From Streptomyces sp. NRRL S-31 (GTDB lineage: Bacteria; Actinomycetota; Actinomycetes; Streptomycetales; Streptomycetaceae): a stretch of 18,939 bases of DNA. The translations under genes and the position numbers were made by a program. Of this stretch, positions 6,722-14,934 are shown piece by piece; the stretch's first letter is position 1; each line of letters begins with the position of its first letter. The notes beneath the pieces were generated by a model. It was given only the letters and a program-made list of their open reading frames with translations, was not told the origin of the DNA and did no database searches. Where the stretch lies: contig NZ_JOCB01000140.1 in NCBI RefSeq assembly GCF_000718775.1, positions 1 to 18,939 on the forward strand, written 5' to 3'.

Positions 6722-8465
6722 GGGCGACATCCAGCACCGTCAGCGCCGACCGGGCCTCGACGGCTGCGGTCGGGTCACGCAGGTCCAGCCCGGTCAGCGC
6801 TTCGATGCGGCGCAACCGCTGGCTGATCGTGTTGGGGTGGACGAGCAGCGCCTGCGCGGTCGCCTGGCGGTCCAGGCGGTGCGTCAGGTGCGCGCGCAGG
6901 GTTGCCACCAATGCGGTGCCGTGCTGCTCGTCGTGTCGGATCAGCGGGCCGAGGGTGCGATCGGCGTAGCCGCGCAGGGGCCCCGGATCGCCCAGCTGGA
7001 GAAGGAGGCCGGCTACGCCCAGCCCGTCCAGGGTGACGACGCCTCCGGTGCGGTCCGCGCGTGCGGCGACGGCGAGCGCGCCCCGGGCGGTGCGGTAGAC
7101 CTCGGCGAACTCGCGGTCGGTGGGGCCGGAGACGGCGACCGTTGCGGAGGTGACCCCGACAGCCGCTGACAGGGTCTTGCGCAGTGTCTCGGCGGCATCC
7201 GGACCCGCCTCGGGGCCGGACGCCTGGACCGGCCACAGCGCCACGATCGCGTCCTGGTGCTGACTCACCAGTGGGCGCGGGGTGATGGTGGAGGCCAGCC
7301 GGTTCGCTTCGTCCGCCGCATGCCTCAGGGCCAGGGCCGCACTGCCCCGCCCGGTGGTCTCGATCTTTGCGACCAGCGCACGGTGGGCGCGTGTCAGGTC
7401 ATGGCCGAGCAGACTGGCGCGGTGGCGGATCGCGTCCGTGCGGGGATCGGCGCCCCCGACCAGTTCCGCCAGCAGTTCGCCGCGCAGGTTCTGCTCGACC
7501 TCCAGCGCGGTGCGCCGACGGAGCAGTTCGAGTGACAGCACCACCGAGGCGTGCTCCAGTGCTCGGCGGTCCAGTGGGGACAGCGGCCCGGGGTGGCCGG
7601 GCAGCCACAGCCGGGCGGGCACCTCCCCGAAGAGGACGACGTCGGCTACGACGTGACCGTCCTGCTCGCGGACCAGCTCGGTGCCCGGTGCCGGTGCGGC
7701 CGTCGACCAGCCGGTGACGGGAGGCTCGGCAGGTGGCCCGGCCGCCGCCAGCACATCGCCGCGCGCGTCCTGCAGAAGCACCGCGGTGTCGAGCAGGTCG
7801 TGGAGGGCGGCGGCGATGCCGGGCATCCCGCCGGAGCGGACGGCCACCCGGAGCAGGCGTTCGTGGATCTGCTCCGAGCGGGTCACCAGTTGGTGCTGCC
7901 GGCGCAGGTCCTCGACGAGCCTGGCGGAGGTGATGGCGATCGCGGCGTGCTCGGCGAGTAGTTGCAGGCGACCGGTTTCCTCGGCGTCGAACTCGTGCAC
8001 CGTGGAGCGATAGCTGTTGAGCGTGCCGATCACGCCGGACGCGGTGACGAGCGGGACCGACAGCATCGAACGGTAGTCCTGGTCGTGCGCGACACCACCC
8101 CAGATGAATCCCGGCTCGCGCGAGATGTCGCTGACCGCGGCCGGCTTGCCGGAGCGGTATGCCCGGCTCGAGGGCGCGCCGCTGTGCGCGTCGTCCTCCA
8201 GCGGGACCGGGTGGTCGGAGTTGACCCGGGCGACGTAGGTGGCCGACAGCCCACTCCATGCGGCGATCACCAGGTTGCGTTCCTCGGCGTCAGGCAGCAG
8301 GACGCCGCAGAAGTCGAGCCCGAGCAGGTGCCGGGCCGTCGAGGCGACCCTTTCCAGCACCTCGCGCAGCCCCCGGCCGGCGTTCACGGCCGACGTCAGC
8401 GTGCCGATCGCGGCCAGCCAGGCACGCAGCTCGTTCCTGTCCTCCACGAGAGAGGAGTGTTTCAT
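6708..8465 (-). CDS. GAF-domain PucR/CdaR-type transcriptional regulator
   Basis: The 585-residue regulator has an N-terminal GAF sensor (about residues 20-185: LLGLDFCGVLLPD, AYRSGKPAAVSDI, MLSVPLVTASGVIGTLNSY). A linker and a CdaR GGDEF-like region (about 300-440) follow. The C-terminal PucR helix-turn-helix (about 515-570) contains RQATAQALLVHPNTISQRL and RRIEALTGLDLRDP. Regulators of this layout sense small molecules in the cytoplasm and usually activate neighbouring catabolic genes. It lies head-to-head with the seven-gene operon (108 bp between starts), so control of that operon is the simplest reading. ATG 8465 lacks an obvious ribosome site. A GTG seven codons in (SLVEDRNEL) is an alternative, also without one. 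An inverted repeat starts three bases upstream of the ATG. Confidence 0.9.
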   Translation of the reverse strand: MKHSSLVEDRNELRAWLAAIGTLTSAVNAGRGLREVLERVASTARHLLGLDFCGVLLPDAEERNLVIAAWSGLSATYVARVNSDHPVPLEDDAHSGAPSSRAYRSGKPAAVSDISREPGFIWGGVAHDQDYRSMLSVPLVTASGVIGTLNSYRSTVHEFDAEETGRLQLLAEHAAIAITSARLVEDLRRQHQLVTRSEQIHERLLRVAVRSGGMPGIAAALHDLLDTAVLLQDARGDVLAAAGPPAEPPVTGWSTAAPAPGTELVREQDGHVVADVVLFGEVPARLWLPGHPGPLSPLDRRALEHASVVLSLELLRRRTALEVEQNLRGELLAELVGGADPRTDAIRHRASLLGHDLTRAHRALVAKIETTGRGSAALALRHAADEANRLASTITPRPLVSQHQDAIVALWPVQASGPEAGPDAAETLRKTLSAAVGVTSATVAVSGPTDREFAEVYRTARGALAVAARADRTGGVVTLDGLGVAGLLLQLGDPGPLRGYADRTLGPLIRHDEQHGTALVATLRAHLTHRLDRQATAQALLVHPNTISQRLRRIEALTGLDLRDPTAAVEARSALTVLDVAHGLS

Positions 8466-8468
8466 AGG

Positions 8469-8491
8469 ACATAACTGCTGTCGAATTATGT
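8469..8491. promoter_or_regulatory. Candidate operator between regulator and catabolic operon
   Basis: ACATAA-N11-TTATGT is a perfect 6-bp inverted repeat in an AT-rich patch of an otherwise GC-rich intergenic region. It starts 3 bp upstream of the regulator ATG and about 83 bp upstream of the aldehyde dehydrogenase. The half-site centres are 17 bp apart. Position suggests a binding site for the divergently encoded PucR-type protein. Confidence 0.5.
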
Positions 8492-8573
8492 TCCCGCTGA
8501 CATATCGGCCGCCTGCGGGCGTGGGTCAGACTCCGTAAGCCCCCTCCGCCGGATCACACCAGAAAGAGCCGGT

Positions 8574-10064
8574 ATGTCTATGACTTCTGTTTCGTCTCCT
8601 GCTCACCCGCTTCCCGCCACTGGTTCGGGCCGCCCGGTGTTCGACCCGGCCACCGGGGCCGTCATCCGCACCGTTCCCGACAGCTCCGTCGCCGAAGTCG
8701 ACGCGGCCGTCGCCCGTGCCCGCGAGGCGTTCCTCGAAGGCCCGTGGCCCACGCTGACCCGGACGGCACGCGGCCGCCTGCTGCTCCGCGTGGCGGACAT
8801 CGTCGAGGAGGCCGCCGAGAACCTTTACCGTCTCGAGACCCGGAACAACGGCCGCCCGGTCACCGAGACCCGCGCGCAGCTGTCCCGGGTACCGGAGTGG
8901 TTCCGCTACAACGCCGCGCTGCTGGCCGCCCAGCGGGACGCGGTGCTGCCCTCGGACGGGCCCTACCTGACCTACCAGCGCCGGGCTCCGCTCGGGGTCT
9001 GCGGGATCATCACGCCGTTCAACCACCCGCTGCTGATCCTGGCCCGCAGCCTCTCCGCGGCGCTGGCGACGGGCAACACCGTGGTGGTGAAGCCGTCCGA
9101 GACCACGCCGTTGTCCACCTTGGCGATGGCCGAACTGTTGACGAAGGCGGGGATCCCGGCCGGCGTGGTGAACGTGGTGACCGGCGGTCGTGACGTGGGA
9201 GAGCGGCTCACCGGGCACCCGGACGTCGCCAAGATCACCCTGACCGGCGGGACCGAGGCCGGACGGGCGGCCGCCGTCGCCACCGCGCACCGCTTCGCCC
9301 GGGTGACCGCCGAGCTCGGCGGCAAGACCCCGATCGTCGTGTTCGACGACATCGACCCCGGCGTCGCCGCCGAAGGGGCGGCGTTCGCCGCCTTCGTCGC
9401 GGCCGGGCAGTCCTGTGTGGCCGGTTCCCGCTTCCTCGTCCAGCGTGCGAGCTACGACCGGTTCGTCACGGCGCTCACTCGGCGGGCGGACGCGATCCGC
9501 ATCGGTGACCCGTCGGACCCGGCCACCCAGCTCGGCCCGATGGTCAGTGCGGCGCAGCGGGAGAAGGTCCTGGCACTGATCGAGAAGGGACGCGCCGAAG
9601 GGGCCCGTGTCGCCGCCGGGGGTGGTGTCCCGGAGCTGCCCGCGCCCCTGGACGGCGGGTTCTTCGTCCGTCCCACCGTGCTCGCCGACGCGACGATGGA
9701 CATGCAGGTCGCCCGTGAGGAGATCTTCGGCCCAGTCGCCGTCGTCGTGCCGTTCGACGACGAGGCCGACGCGATCGCCAAGGCCAACGACAACCGGTTC
9801 GGGCTCGGCGCGGGCGTGTGGACCCGTGACCTGGCCCGCGGACACCGGGTGGCCGACCGTATCCAGGCCGGAATGGTCTGGGTCAACGACCACCACCGGC
9901 TCGAACCGTCGCTCCCCTGGGGCGGGATCAAGGAGTCCGGCACCGGCCGCGACGCGGGCACCGAGTCGTTCGACGACTTCAGCTGGCTCAAGACCGTCGT
10001 CGTGCGTACCGCGGCCGACGACGTCGACTGGTACGGCTCCGCTGAACCCGGCCGCCTCAACTGA
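8574..10064 (+). CDS. NAD(P)-dependent aldehyde dehydrogenase
   Basis: The 496-residue protein is a full-length ALDH superfamily member that oxidises an aldehyde to an acid with NAD(P)+. Visible landmarks are GVCGIITPFNHPLL, the cofactor lysine in VVKPSETTPLS, ELGGKTP with the general base E247, the nucleophile C281 in AGQSCVAGSR, and EEIFGPV. The spacing of 34 residues between E247 and C281 is the family norm. It reads closest to the broad group that includes betaine-aldehyde and (hydroxy/amino)muconate-semialdehyde dehydrogenases; I cannot fix the substrate. It is the first gene of the operon. Two start codons lie six bases apart (8574 and 8580), behind only a weak AGAAAGAG site. As a semialdehyde dehydrogenase it would follow ring opening by its neighbours. 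Confidence 0.94.
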   Translation: MSMTSVSSPAHPLPATGSGRPVFDPATGAVIRTVPDSSVAEVDAAVARAREAFLEGPWPTLTRTARGRLLLRVADIVEEAAENLYRLETRNNGRPVTETRAQLSRVPEWFRYNAALLAAQRDAVLPSDGPYLTYQRRAPLGVCGIITPFNHPLLILARSLSAALATGNTVVVKPSETTPLSTLAMAELLTKAGIPAGVVNVVTGGRDVGERLTGHPDVAKITLTGGTEAGRAAAVATAHRFARVTAELGGKTPIVVFDDIDPGVAAEGAAFAAFVAAGQSCVAGSRFLVQRASYDRFVTALTRRADAIRIGDPSDPATQLGPMVSAAQREKVLALIEKGRAEGARVAAGGGVPELPAPLDGGFFVRPTVLADATMDMQVAREEIFGPVAVVVPFDDEADAIAKANDNRFGLGAGVWTRDLARGHRVADRIQAGMVWVNDHHRLEPSLPWGGIKESGTGRDAGTESFDDFSWLKTVVVRTAADDVDWYGSAEPGRLN

Positions 10065-10101
10065 CCCGAAAGACGTTCGACTTACGGCAAAGGAGCCGCC
10101 C

Positions 10102-11493
10102 ATGTCGAATATCACCATTCCGTCACCCCAGACATGGCGCACCGTCATCACCCGCACCCAGTGGCTGGTGCTGGCCGGCACGACGATGGGCTGGGCGCTC
10201 GACGGGTTCGCGGGCAGCCTGTACGCGCTGATCCTCGGACCGGCGATGACGGAACTGCTGCCGCACAGCGCCATCGTCCCCGCCGCAGACACCATCGGTC
10301 TCTATGGCGGCCTGACCGTCGCGCTGTTCCTCTTCGGCTGGGGCACGGGAGGGATCCTGTTCGGGATCCTCGCCGACTACTTCGGCCGCGTCCGGGTCCT
10401 GTCCGCGGGCATCGTGACCTACGCCGTGTTCACCGCGCTGGCCGCGTTCGCCGACACCTGGTGGCAGCTGGGCGTGCTGCGGTTCATCGCCGGGCTCGGT
10501 TCCGGCGTCGAGGCACCGGTCGGTGCGGCCCTGGTCGCCGAGGTGTGGCGCAACCGCTACCGGGCCCGCGCCTGCGGCGTGATGATGTCGGGCTACGCGA
10601 TGGGCTTCTTCCTCGCGGCGCTGTGCTACTCCCTCATCGGCGACCACGGCTGGCGACTGATGATGGGCATCGCCGTCCTGCCGGCGCTGCTGGTGTACTT
10701 CCTCCGCCGGCACGTGCCCGAGCCGCCGGAGATCCGCGGCACGATCACCGCGCGCCGCGCCCGGCGGGCCCGCGGACAGCGCGATGAGCAGGACCGGTTC
10801 GTGCTGGCCCGATTGCTCACCCCGCCGCTGCTGCGGCCCACCCTCGTCGGCACGACCCTGGCCACCGGCTCGCTGATCGCCTTCTGGAGCGTGTCGACCT
10901 GGTACCCGCAGGTCATCCGGCAGGCCGCGGCTGCCGCCGAGCTGAGCCCGGACGTGGCGAACTCCCGCGTCGCCACCGCCTCCATGCTGTTCAACGCCGG
11001 TGGCGTGCTGGGCTACGCCACCTGGGGCTTCCTCGCCGACGCGATCGGCCGCCGCCGGGCGTTCGCCACCAGCTTCGCGGTCTCCGCCGCCGGCGTGGGG
11101 TTCCTTTTCCCGTTCGAGCACGGATGGGGAACGTTCCTGACCGTCATCCCCCTCGCCGGGTTCGGCCTCTACGGGGCCCTGTCCGGGATCCTCGTCTACG
11201 GCCCGGAACTGTTCCCACCGTCGGTACGCGCCACCGGAATAGCGCTGTACAACGGCATCGGCCGGTACATCACCGCGGCGGGTCCCCTGGTCGCCGGCGT
11301 GATCGCGGCGTCGTGGTTCGGCGGCGATCTCGGCCTGGCCACCACCTGCGTGGTCGCGGTCGGCCTGCTCGGCGCGCTAGGCCTGCTCTTCGCCCCTGAA
11401 ACCCGCGGCCTGGCCCTGCCGGCCGACCCCGACCCCGACCCCGGCCCGGAACCCGCACCGGACGCCGCGGCCCGTCTTGAGGAGAGTTCCTGA
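10102..11493 (+). CDS. MFS transporter (aromatic acid/sugar-porter-like)
   Basis: The 463-residue protein has about 12 hydrophobic segments in two halves. Each half has an MFS motif A in the loop after its second helix: GILADYFGRVRVL and GFLADAIGRRRAF. The first helix carries an acidic residue (WALDGFAGSLYALI), as in organic-acid/H+ symporters. A cytoplasmic tail rich in Asp-Pro repeats ends the protein. The start ATG 10102 has AAAGGAG seven bases upstream; the frame is open further 5' but that part is antisense-like filler inside the dehydrogenase gene. It starts 37 bp after the dehydrogenase stop and its own stop overlaps the hydroxylase start. It probably imports the pathway substrate at the membrane. 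Confidence 0.92.
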   Translation: MSNITIPSPQTWRTVITRTQWLVLAGTTMGWALDGFAGSLYALILGPAMTELLPHSAIVPAADTIGLYGGLTVALFLFGWGTGGILFGILADYFGRVRVLSAGIVTYAVFTALAAFADTWWQLGVLRFIAGLGSGVEAPVGAALVAEVWRNRYRARACGVMMSGYAMGFFLAALCYSLIGDHGWRLMMGIAVLPALLVYFLRRHVPEPPEIRGTITARRARRARGQRDEQDRFVLARLLTPPLLRPTLVGTTLATGSLIAFWSVSTWYPQVIRQAAAAAELSPDVANSRVATASMLFNAGGVLGYATWGFLADAIGRRRAFATSFAVSAAGVGFLFPFEHGWGTFLTVIPLAGFGLYGALSGILVYGPELFPPSVRATGIALYNGIGRYITAAGPLVAGVIAASWFGGDLGLATTCVVAVGLLGALGLLFAPETRGLALPADPDPDPGPEPAPDAAARLEESS

Positions 11494-12683
11494 TGACCCC
11501 CTACGCCCACGCCCGCGCCGTCGTGATCGGTGGCTCCATCGGCGGGCTGACCACCGCGCTGCTGCTGCGCGACCTCGGTTTCGAGGTCGACGTCTTCGAG
11601 CGCACCCCGACCCCGCTGGACGGTCGCGGCGGCGGGATCGTGCTGCAGCCGGACACCGTCCGCTGGTTCGCGGAGCGCAGCGAACAGCATCCCGAGACGC
11701 TGTCCACCTCCACCGACCACGTGCAGTACCTCGGCCCCGGCAACGAGATCGTGCACCGGGAGCGGCGCCGCTGGACCTACACCTCGTGGGGGACCTTCTA
11801 CCGAGCGCTGCTCGCCGACTTCGGCACCGAGCGCTACCACCTCGGCGAGTTCGCCTGCGGTGTCACGCAGGACGCCGACCGCGCGACGGTCCGGTTCGTC
11901 AGCGGCCGGAGGGCGGAGGCCGAACTGGTGGTGTTCGCCGACGGAATCACCTCCGTCGGCCGCCGGCTGCTCGACCCGGAGTCCGCGATGGAGTACTCCG
12001 GCTACATCGGCTGGCGAGGCACCGTGCCGGAGCACCAACTGCCCGGCGAGGTGCGGTCGCTGCTGGGTGACGCGATCTCCTACAGCGTCGTCCCGCATTC
12101 GCACATCACGCTCTATCCGATCCCCGGCGAGACCGGGACCGGGCCGCAGGACCGGCTGATCAACTACGTCTGGTACCGCAACGTACCGGCCGGCCCCGAA
12201 CTGGCCGAGATGCTGATCGACAAGCGCGGCTTCACCGGCACCGTTTCGCTCCACCCCGGCCAGGTCCAGGACCGCTACGTCGACGAGATGCGTGCGACCG
12301 CGGCCGAGTTGCTGGCCCCGGCCGCGGCCGAGGTCGTCACCGCCACCGAACAGCCCTACATCCAGGTCGTCTCCGACGTCCGGTCGGCGAAGATGGCCGA
12401 GGGCCGCATCGCCCTGCTCGGCGACGCCGCGTCGGCCGCCCGCCCGCACGCCGCCGCCGGCACGGCCAAAGCCGCCGCTGACGCCTGGGCCCTGGCCGAG
12501 GCGCTGACCGGCTCCGACGGCGACATACCGGCCGCACTGCGCAAGTGGGAGCCCGCGCGGCTCGAACTCGCCTCCCGCCTGCTGGAGCGTGTGAAGGAGA
12601 TGGGCGAGCGCTCCCAGTTCCACAACAACTGGACGCCCGGCGATCCGAACCTGCGCTTCGGCCTCTACGGCCCGGGCCGTTGA
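11493..12683 (+). CDS. FAD-dependent aromatic hydroxylase, 2,6-dihydroxypyridine 3-monooxygenase-like
   Basis: The 396-residue flavoprotein monooxygenase has a Rossmann FAD site (AVVIGGSIGGLTTALLL at 9-25, E36 for the ribose) and the second FAD motif GRIALLGDAASAARPHAAAG (GD at 310-311). The length, the YIGWRGTVPE and ITLYPIPGE segments, RPHAAAGTAKAAADAWAL, and the closing GDPNLRFGLYGPG all resemble the 2,6-dihydroxypyridine 3-monooxygenase of nicotine-degrading Paenarthrobacter (397 residues) as I remember it. The reaction would be NAD(P)H- and O2-dependent hydroxylation of an electron-rich ring, sometimes with loss of a carboxyl group. Its ATG overlaps the transporter stop (TGATG), with a GAGGAG ribosome site. 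The family assignment is firm. The pyridine substrate is a hypothesis, since related enzymes act on other phenols. Confidence 0.9.
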   Translation: MTPYAHARAVVIGGSIGGLTTALLLRDLGFEVDVFERTPTPLDGRGGGIVLQPDTVRWFAERSEQHPETLSTSTDHVQYLGPGNEIVHRERRRWTYTSWGTFYRALLADFGTERYHLGEFACGVTQDADRATVRFVSGRRAEAELVVFADGITSVGRRLLDPESAMEYSGYIGWRGTVPEHQLPGEVRSLLGDAISYSVVPHSHITLYPIPGETGTGPQDRLINYVWYRNVPAGPELAEMLIDKRGFTGTVSLHPGQVQDRYVDEMRATAAELLAPAAAEVVTATEQPYIQVVSDVRSAKMAEGRIALLGDAASAARPHAAAGTAKAAADAWALAEALTGSDGDIPAALRKWEPARLELASRLLERVKEMGERSQFHNNWTPGDPNLRFGLYGPGR

Positions 12684-12715
12684 GCACCCTCCACCCTTAC
12701 CCGAAAGGACCCACG

Positions 12716-13156
12716 ATGACCGACACAGGATTCCTGTCCGACCTGCCTCTGGCCGGCGAACTGATCGGCACCGACTTCGAGGGCTGGAACCCCGAGTTGC
12801 GTGCCGAGTTCGAGGCCCACGCCCACGACGGAGCGGTCGGCTCGCGGCTGCTCAGTCAGAACGACCGCGTACGGGTCTGGGAGATCCGCCTCGCGCCCGG
12901 CGAGCGCTGGCACGCCCACCGGCACGTCCTGGACTACTTCTGGACCGCGGTGAACGCCGGCCGAAGCCGCCAGCACACCAGCGACGGCACCACCCGCGAC
13001 GTCGCCTACGCCGCAGGGGAGACCCGGCACTTCACCTTCGCGGCGGGACAGTACCTGCTGCACGACATCGAGAACGTCGGCGACACCGAGCTGGTGTTCA
13101 CCACGGTCGAGCACCTCGACAGCGCCAACGCGCCGCTCCCGCTGGACGCCGCATGA
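12716..13156 (+). CDS. Small cupin protein (BauB-like)
   Basis: The 146-residue single-domain cupin has motif 1 GERWHAHRHVLDYFW (H66, H68, H70) and motif 2 FAAGQYLLHDIEN (H116, N120). The usual motif-1 glutamate is replaced by D73 or Y74. This leaves a possible three-histidine metal site, as in some thiol and diketone dioxygenases. The text resembles cupins annotated BauB (beta-alanine degradation), whose biochemical role is unclear. AAAGGA precedes ATG 12716, and the stop overlaps the next start (ATGA). Open frame upstream of 12716 lies inside the hydroxylase gene and is ignored. Here it could be a ring-cleaving or tautomerising enzyme acting on the hydroxylated intermediate; that is inference from position only. 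Confidence 0.88.
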   Translation: MTDTGFLSDLPLAGELIGTDFEGWNPELRAEFEAHAHDGAVGSRLLSQNDRVRVWEIRLAPGERWHAHRHVLDYFWTAVNAGRSRQHTSDGTTRDVAYAAGETRHFTFAAGQYLLHDIENVGDTELVFTTVEHLDSANAPLPLDAA

Positions 13157-14109
13157 CCGGCGGGATCGACATCCACGCCCACTGGCTGCCCGAGGAACTG
13201 TTCGCACTGCCACCGGGCGCGCCGTACGGGCCGCTGCGCGACCGCGACGGCGAACTGCACCTCGGCGAGGTCCCGCTGTCGATCGCCACCCGCGCGATGA
13301 GCGACGTCACGGCGATCCGGGCCGACATGGCCGAAGCGGGCGTCGCTGTGCGGGTGCTCTCCGCGCCGCCCTTCGCCTTTCCGGTGGCCGGGCCTGCCCC
13401 CGACTACGTCGACGCGTTCAACGACTCACTCGCCGCAGTCGTCGCCGATTCCGGCGGTGCGTTGGCCGGCCTCGGCCTGGTGCCACTGGACGACGCCGCG
13501 GCGGCCACCGCCCGGCTGGTGGGTCTGGCGTCGGTGCCCGGGATCGCCGGCGTGGCGATCCCGCCGCTGCTGGGCAGCGAGTCGCTGGACTCCGGTGTGC
13601 TGCGGCACGTCCTCGCCGAGTGCACGCGGCTCGGGCTGGCCGTGCTGGTGCACCCCATGCAGCTGCCCCGGCCGGAATGGGCGCACCACTACCTGGCCAA
13701 CCTCATCGGCAACCCGGTGGAGACGGCCACCGCGGTGGCGGCACTGCTGCTCGGCGGGGTGCGCGAGGCGCTCCCGCGGCTGCGGATCTGCTTCGCGCAC
13801 GGCGGAGGCTGCACCCCTGGGCTGCTGGGCCGCTGGGACCACGGCTGGCGGGCCCGGCCCGACGTCCGCCGCGACTCGGCCCGCCCACCTGGCGAGGCGG
13901 TACGGGACCTGTGGTTCGACACCGTCACCCACGATCCGGCGCTGCTCGGCCTGCTGGCCGGACGGGTCGGGAAGCAGGCCGTCGTCTGTGGCAGCGACTA
14001 CCCGTTCGACATGGCACAGCACGATCCGCTCGGCTTCGCCGCCTCCGGCGGCCTGGACGCCGACACGCTCACCGCCAACGCCCGCGCCTTCCTGGGGTGG
14101 GCGCCCTGA
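13153..14109 (+). CDS. Amidohydrolase-2 family decarboxylase/hydrolase (ACMSD-like)
   Basis: The 318-residue TIM-barrel metalloenzyme has the full residue set of aminocarboxymuconate-semialdehyde decarboxylase relatives. These are H8 and H10 in GIDIHAHW, H167 in VLVHPM, H216 in CFAHGGG, and D282 in GSDYPFD. The spacing is close to the H9, H11, H177, H228, D294 set known for the Pseudomonas enzyme. Members decarboxylate aromatic or muconate acids, without oxygen or organic cofactor, or hydrolyse ring-opened products. PicC, a 3,6-dihydroxypicolinate decarboxylase, belongs to this superfamily and also works beside an FAD hydroxylase. The start overlaps the cupin stop (ATGA), so translation is probably coupled. 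The most likely role is decarboxylation of the hydroxylated substrate or its ring-opened product. Confidence 0.92.
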   Translation: MTGGIDIHAHWLPEELFALPPGAPYGPLRDRDGELHLGEVPLSIATRAMSDVTAIRADMAEAGVAVRVLSAPPFAFPVAGPAPDYVDAFNDSLAAVVADSGGALAGLGLVPLDDAAAATARLVGLASVPGIAGVAIPPLLGSESLDSGVLRHVLAECTRLGLAVLVHPMQLPRPEWAHHYLANLIGNPVETATAVAALLLGGVREALPRLRICFAHGGGCTPGLLGRWDHGWRARPDVRRDSARPPGEAVRDLWFDTVTHDPALLGLLAGRVGKQAVVCGSDYPFDMAQHDPLGFAASGGLDADTLTANARAFLGWAP

Positions 14110-14204
14110 GCGGGCTGTAGAAGCCCCTGCGGCTGCGCCGCCGGCAACTGCCAGACCGGTTCCGACGCACGGGCCGGTGTACCCATCGACACAAGGAACA
14201 CGCC

Positions 14205-14900
14205 TTGATCAGCCTCGACCACATAGCCGTCTGGTCGGACAACCTCTACCGAACCACTGCCGAGCTGAGCCGGAGGACCGGCCTCGGAAGCGCCGACGGC
14301 GGCTACTTTCCCGGTCTCGGCCTCGGCCAGAAGCTGCTGTCGCTCGGCGGCCACGTGTACATCGAAGTCGAGAGCATCGTCGACCACCGGATGATCGCCG
14401 AGCGGGCCCCGATGGCGTTGGAACTGGAACGCCAGACCGCCGACGGGGACTGTTTCGCCGGGCTGTGCCTGCGCAGCGACGACCTCGACGAAGTGGCGGA
14501 GTTCGCCCGCCACCGCGGCATCACGCCCGTCGGGGACATCGCCGGCGGCAAGGTGCGCATGGTTCCCGCGCAGGGCACCTCGCCCGCGGTGCACGCGCCG
14601 GACTTCCGGAACTCCTGGCTGCTGGGCAAGCCCAACATCTACTACGTCCCCGACCTGACGAACCACTCCAGTCTGCTTCCCCCGCAACCCGGCACCGGTG
14701 ACGTGCGGGGGACCGGTGTCACCGCCATCGAGATCGGCGGTACCGAGTCCGGCTTGAAGGCCTGGCTCGGCGATGTCGTCGCGCCCGCGGAACTCGGCAT
14801 CGACATCGCCTACAACGGCGGCCCCGACGGGCTCTATGCGGTCACCTTCGACACCACCGACGGCCCCCGGACCATCCGGCTCCACCCGATCACCTTCTGA
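14205..14900 (+). CDS. VOC-superfamily (glyoxalase-fold) protein
   Basis: The 231-residue protein begins at TTG 14205 (MISLDHIAVWSDN), with AAGGA eight bases upstream. It opens with the LDHIAV strand typical of VOC/glyoxalase-like domains (H6) and has a later GGHVYIEVESI strand (E54 or E56) that could complete a metal site. The length fits two betaalphabetabetabeta modules of the Glyoxalase_3 type rather than a one-module glyoxalase. The family includes extradiol ring-cleavage dioxygenases, isomerases and lyases. No classical ring-cleavage dioxygenase is otherwise visible in the operon, so this gene or the cupin is the best candidate for that step. The gap of 95 bp from the amidohydrolase is the longest inside the operon. 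Confidence 0.82.
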   Translation: MISLDHIAVWSDNLYRTTAELSRRTGLGSADGGYFPGLGLGQKLLSLGGHVYIEVESIVDHRMIAERAPMALELERQTADGDCFAGLCLRSDDLDEVAEFARHRGITPVGDIAGGKVRMVPAQGTSPAVHAPDFRNSWLLGKPNIYYVPDLTNHSSLLPPQPGTGDVRGTGVTAIEIGGTESGLKAWLGDVVAPAELGIDIAYNGGPDGLYAVTFDTTDGPRTIRLHPITF

Positions 14901-14934
14901 GCCCCGGCTCAACCGCACAATCAGGAGCTGCCCC

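Noticed and set aside
9607..10101. 5' extension of the first transporter frame into the dehydrogenase gene
   Set aside because: The extension is Ser/Arg/Thr-rich out-of-frame text. ATG 10102 has a strong ribosome site and starts a normal transporter.
8526..10295. A 589-codon open frame on the minus strand opposite the aldehyde dehydrogenase
   Set aside because: It is antisense to a gene with all ALDH motifs. Its product is low-complexity Gly/Arg/Val text of the kind created by GC-rich codon bias.
10123..11121. A 332-codon minus-strand open frame opposite the first transporter
   Set aside because: Shadow frame with Gly/Glu/Arg-rich content and no family resemblance.
11196..12623. A 475-codon minus-strand open frame opposite the FAD hydroxylase
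   Set aside because: Shadow of a well-supported flavoprotein gene; no recognisable domain and no ribosome site.
12545..12715. 5' extension of the cupin frame into the hydroxylase gene
   Set aside because: It overlaps conserved hydroxylase sequence; ATG 12716 has AAAGGA upstream and gives a normal cupin.
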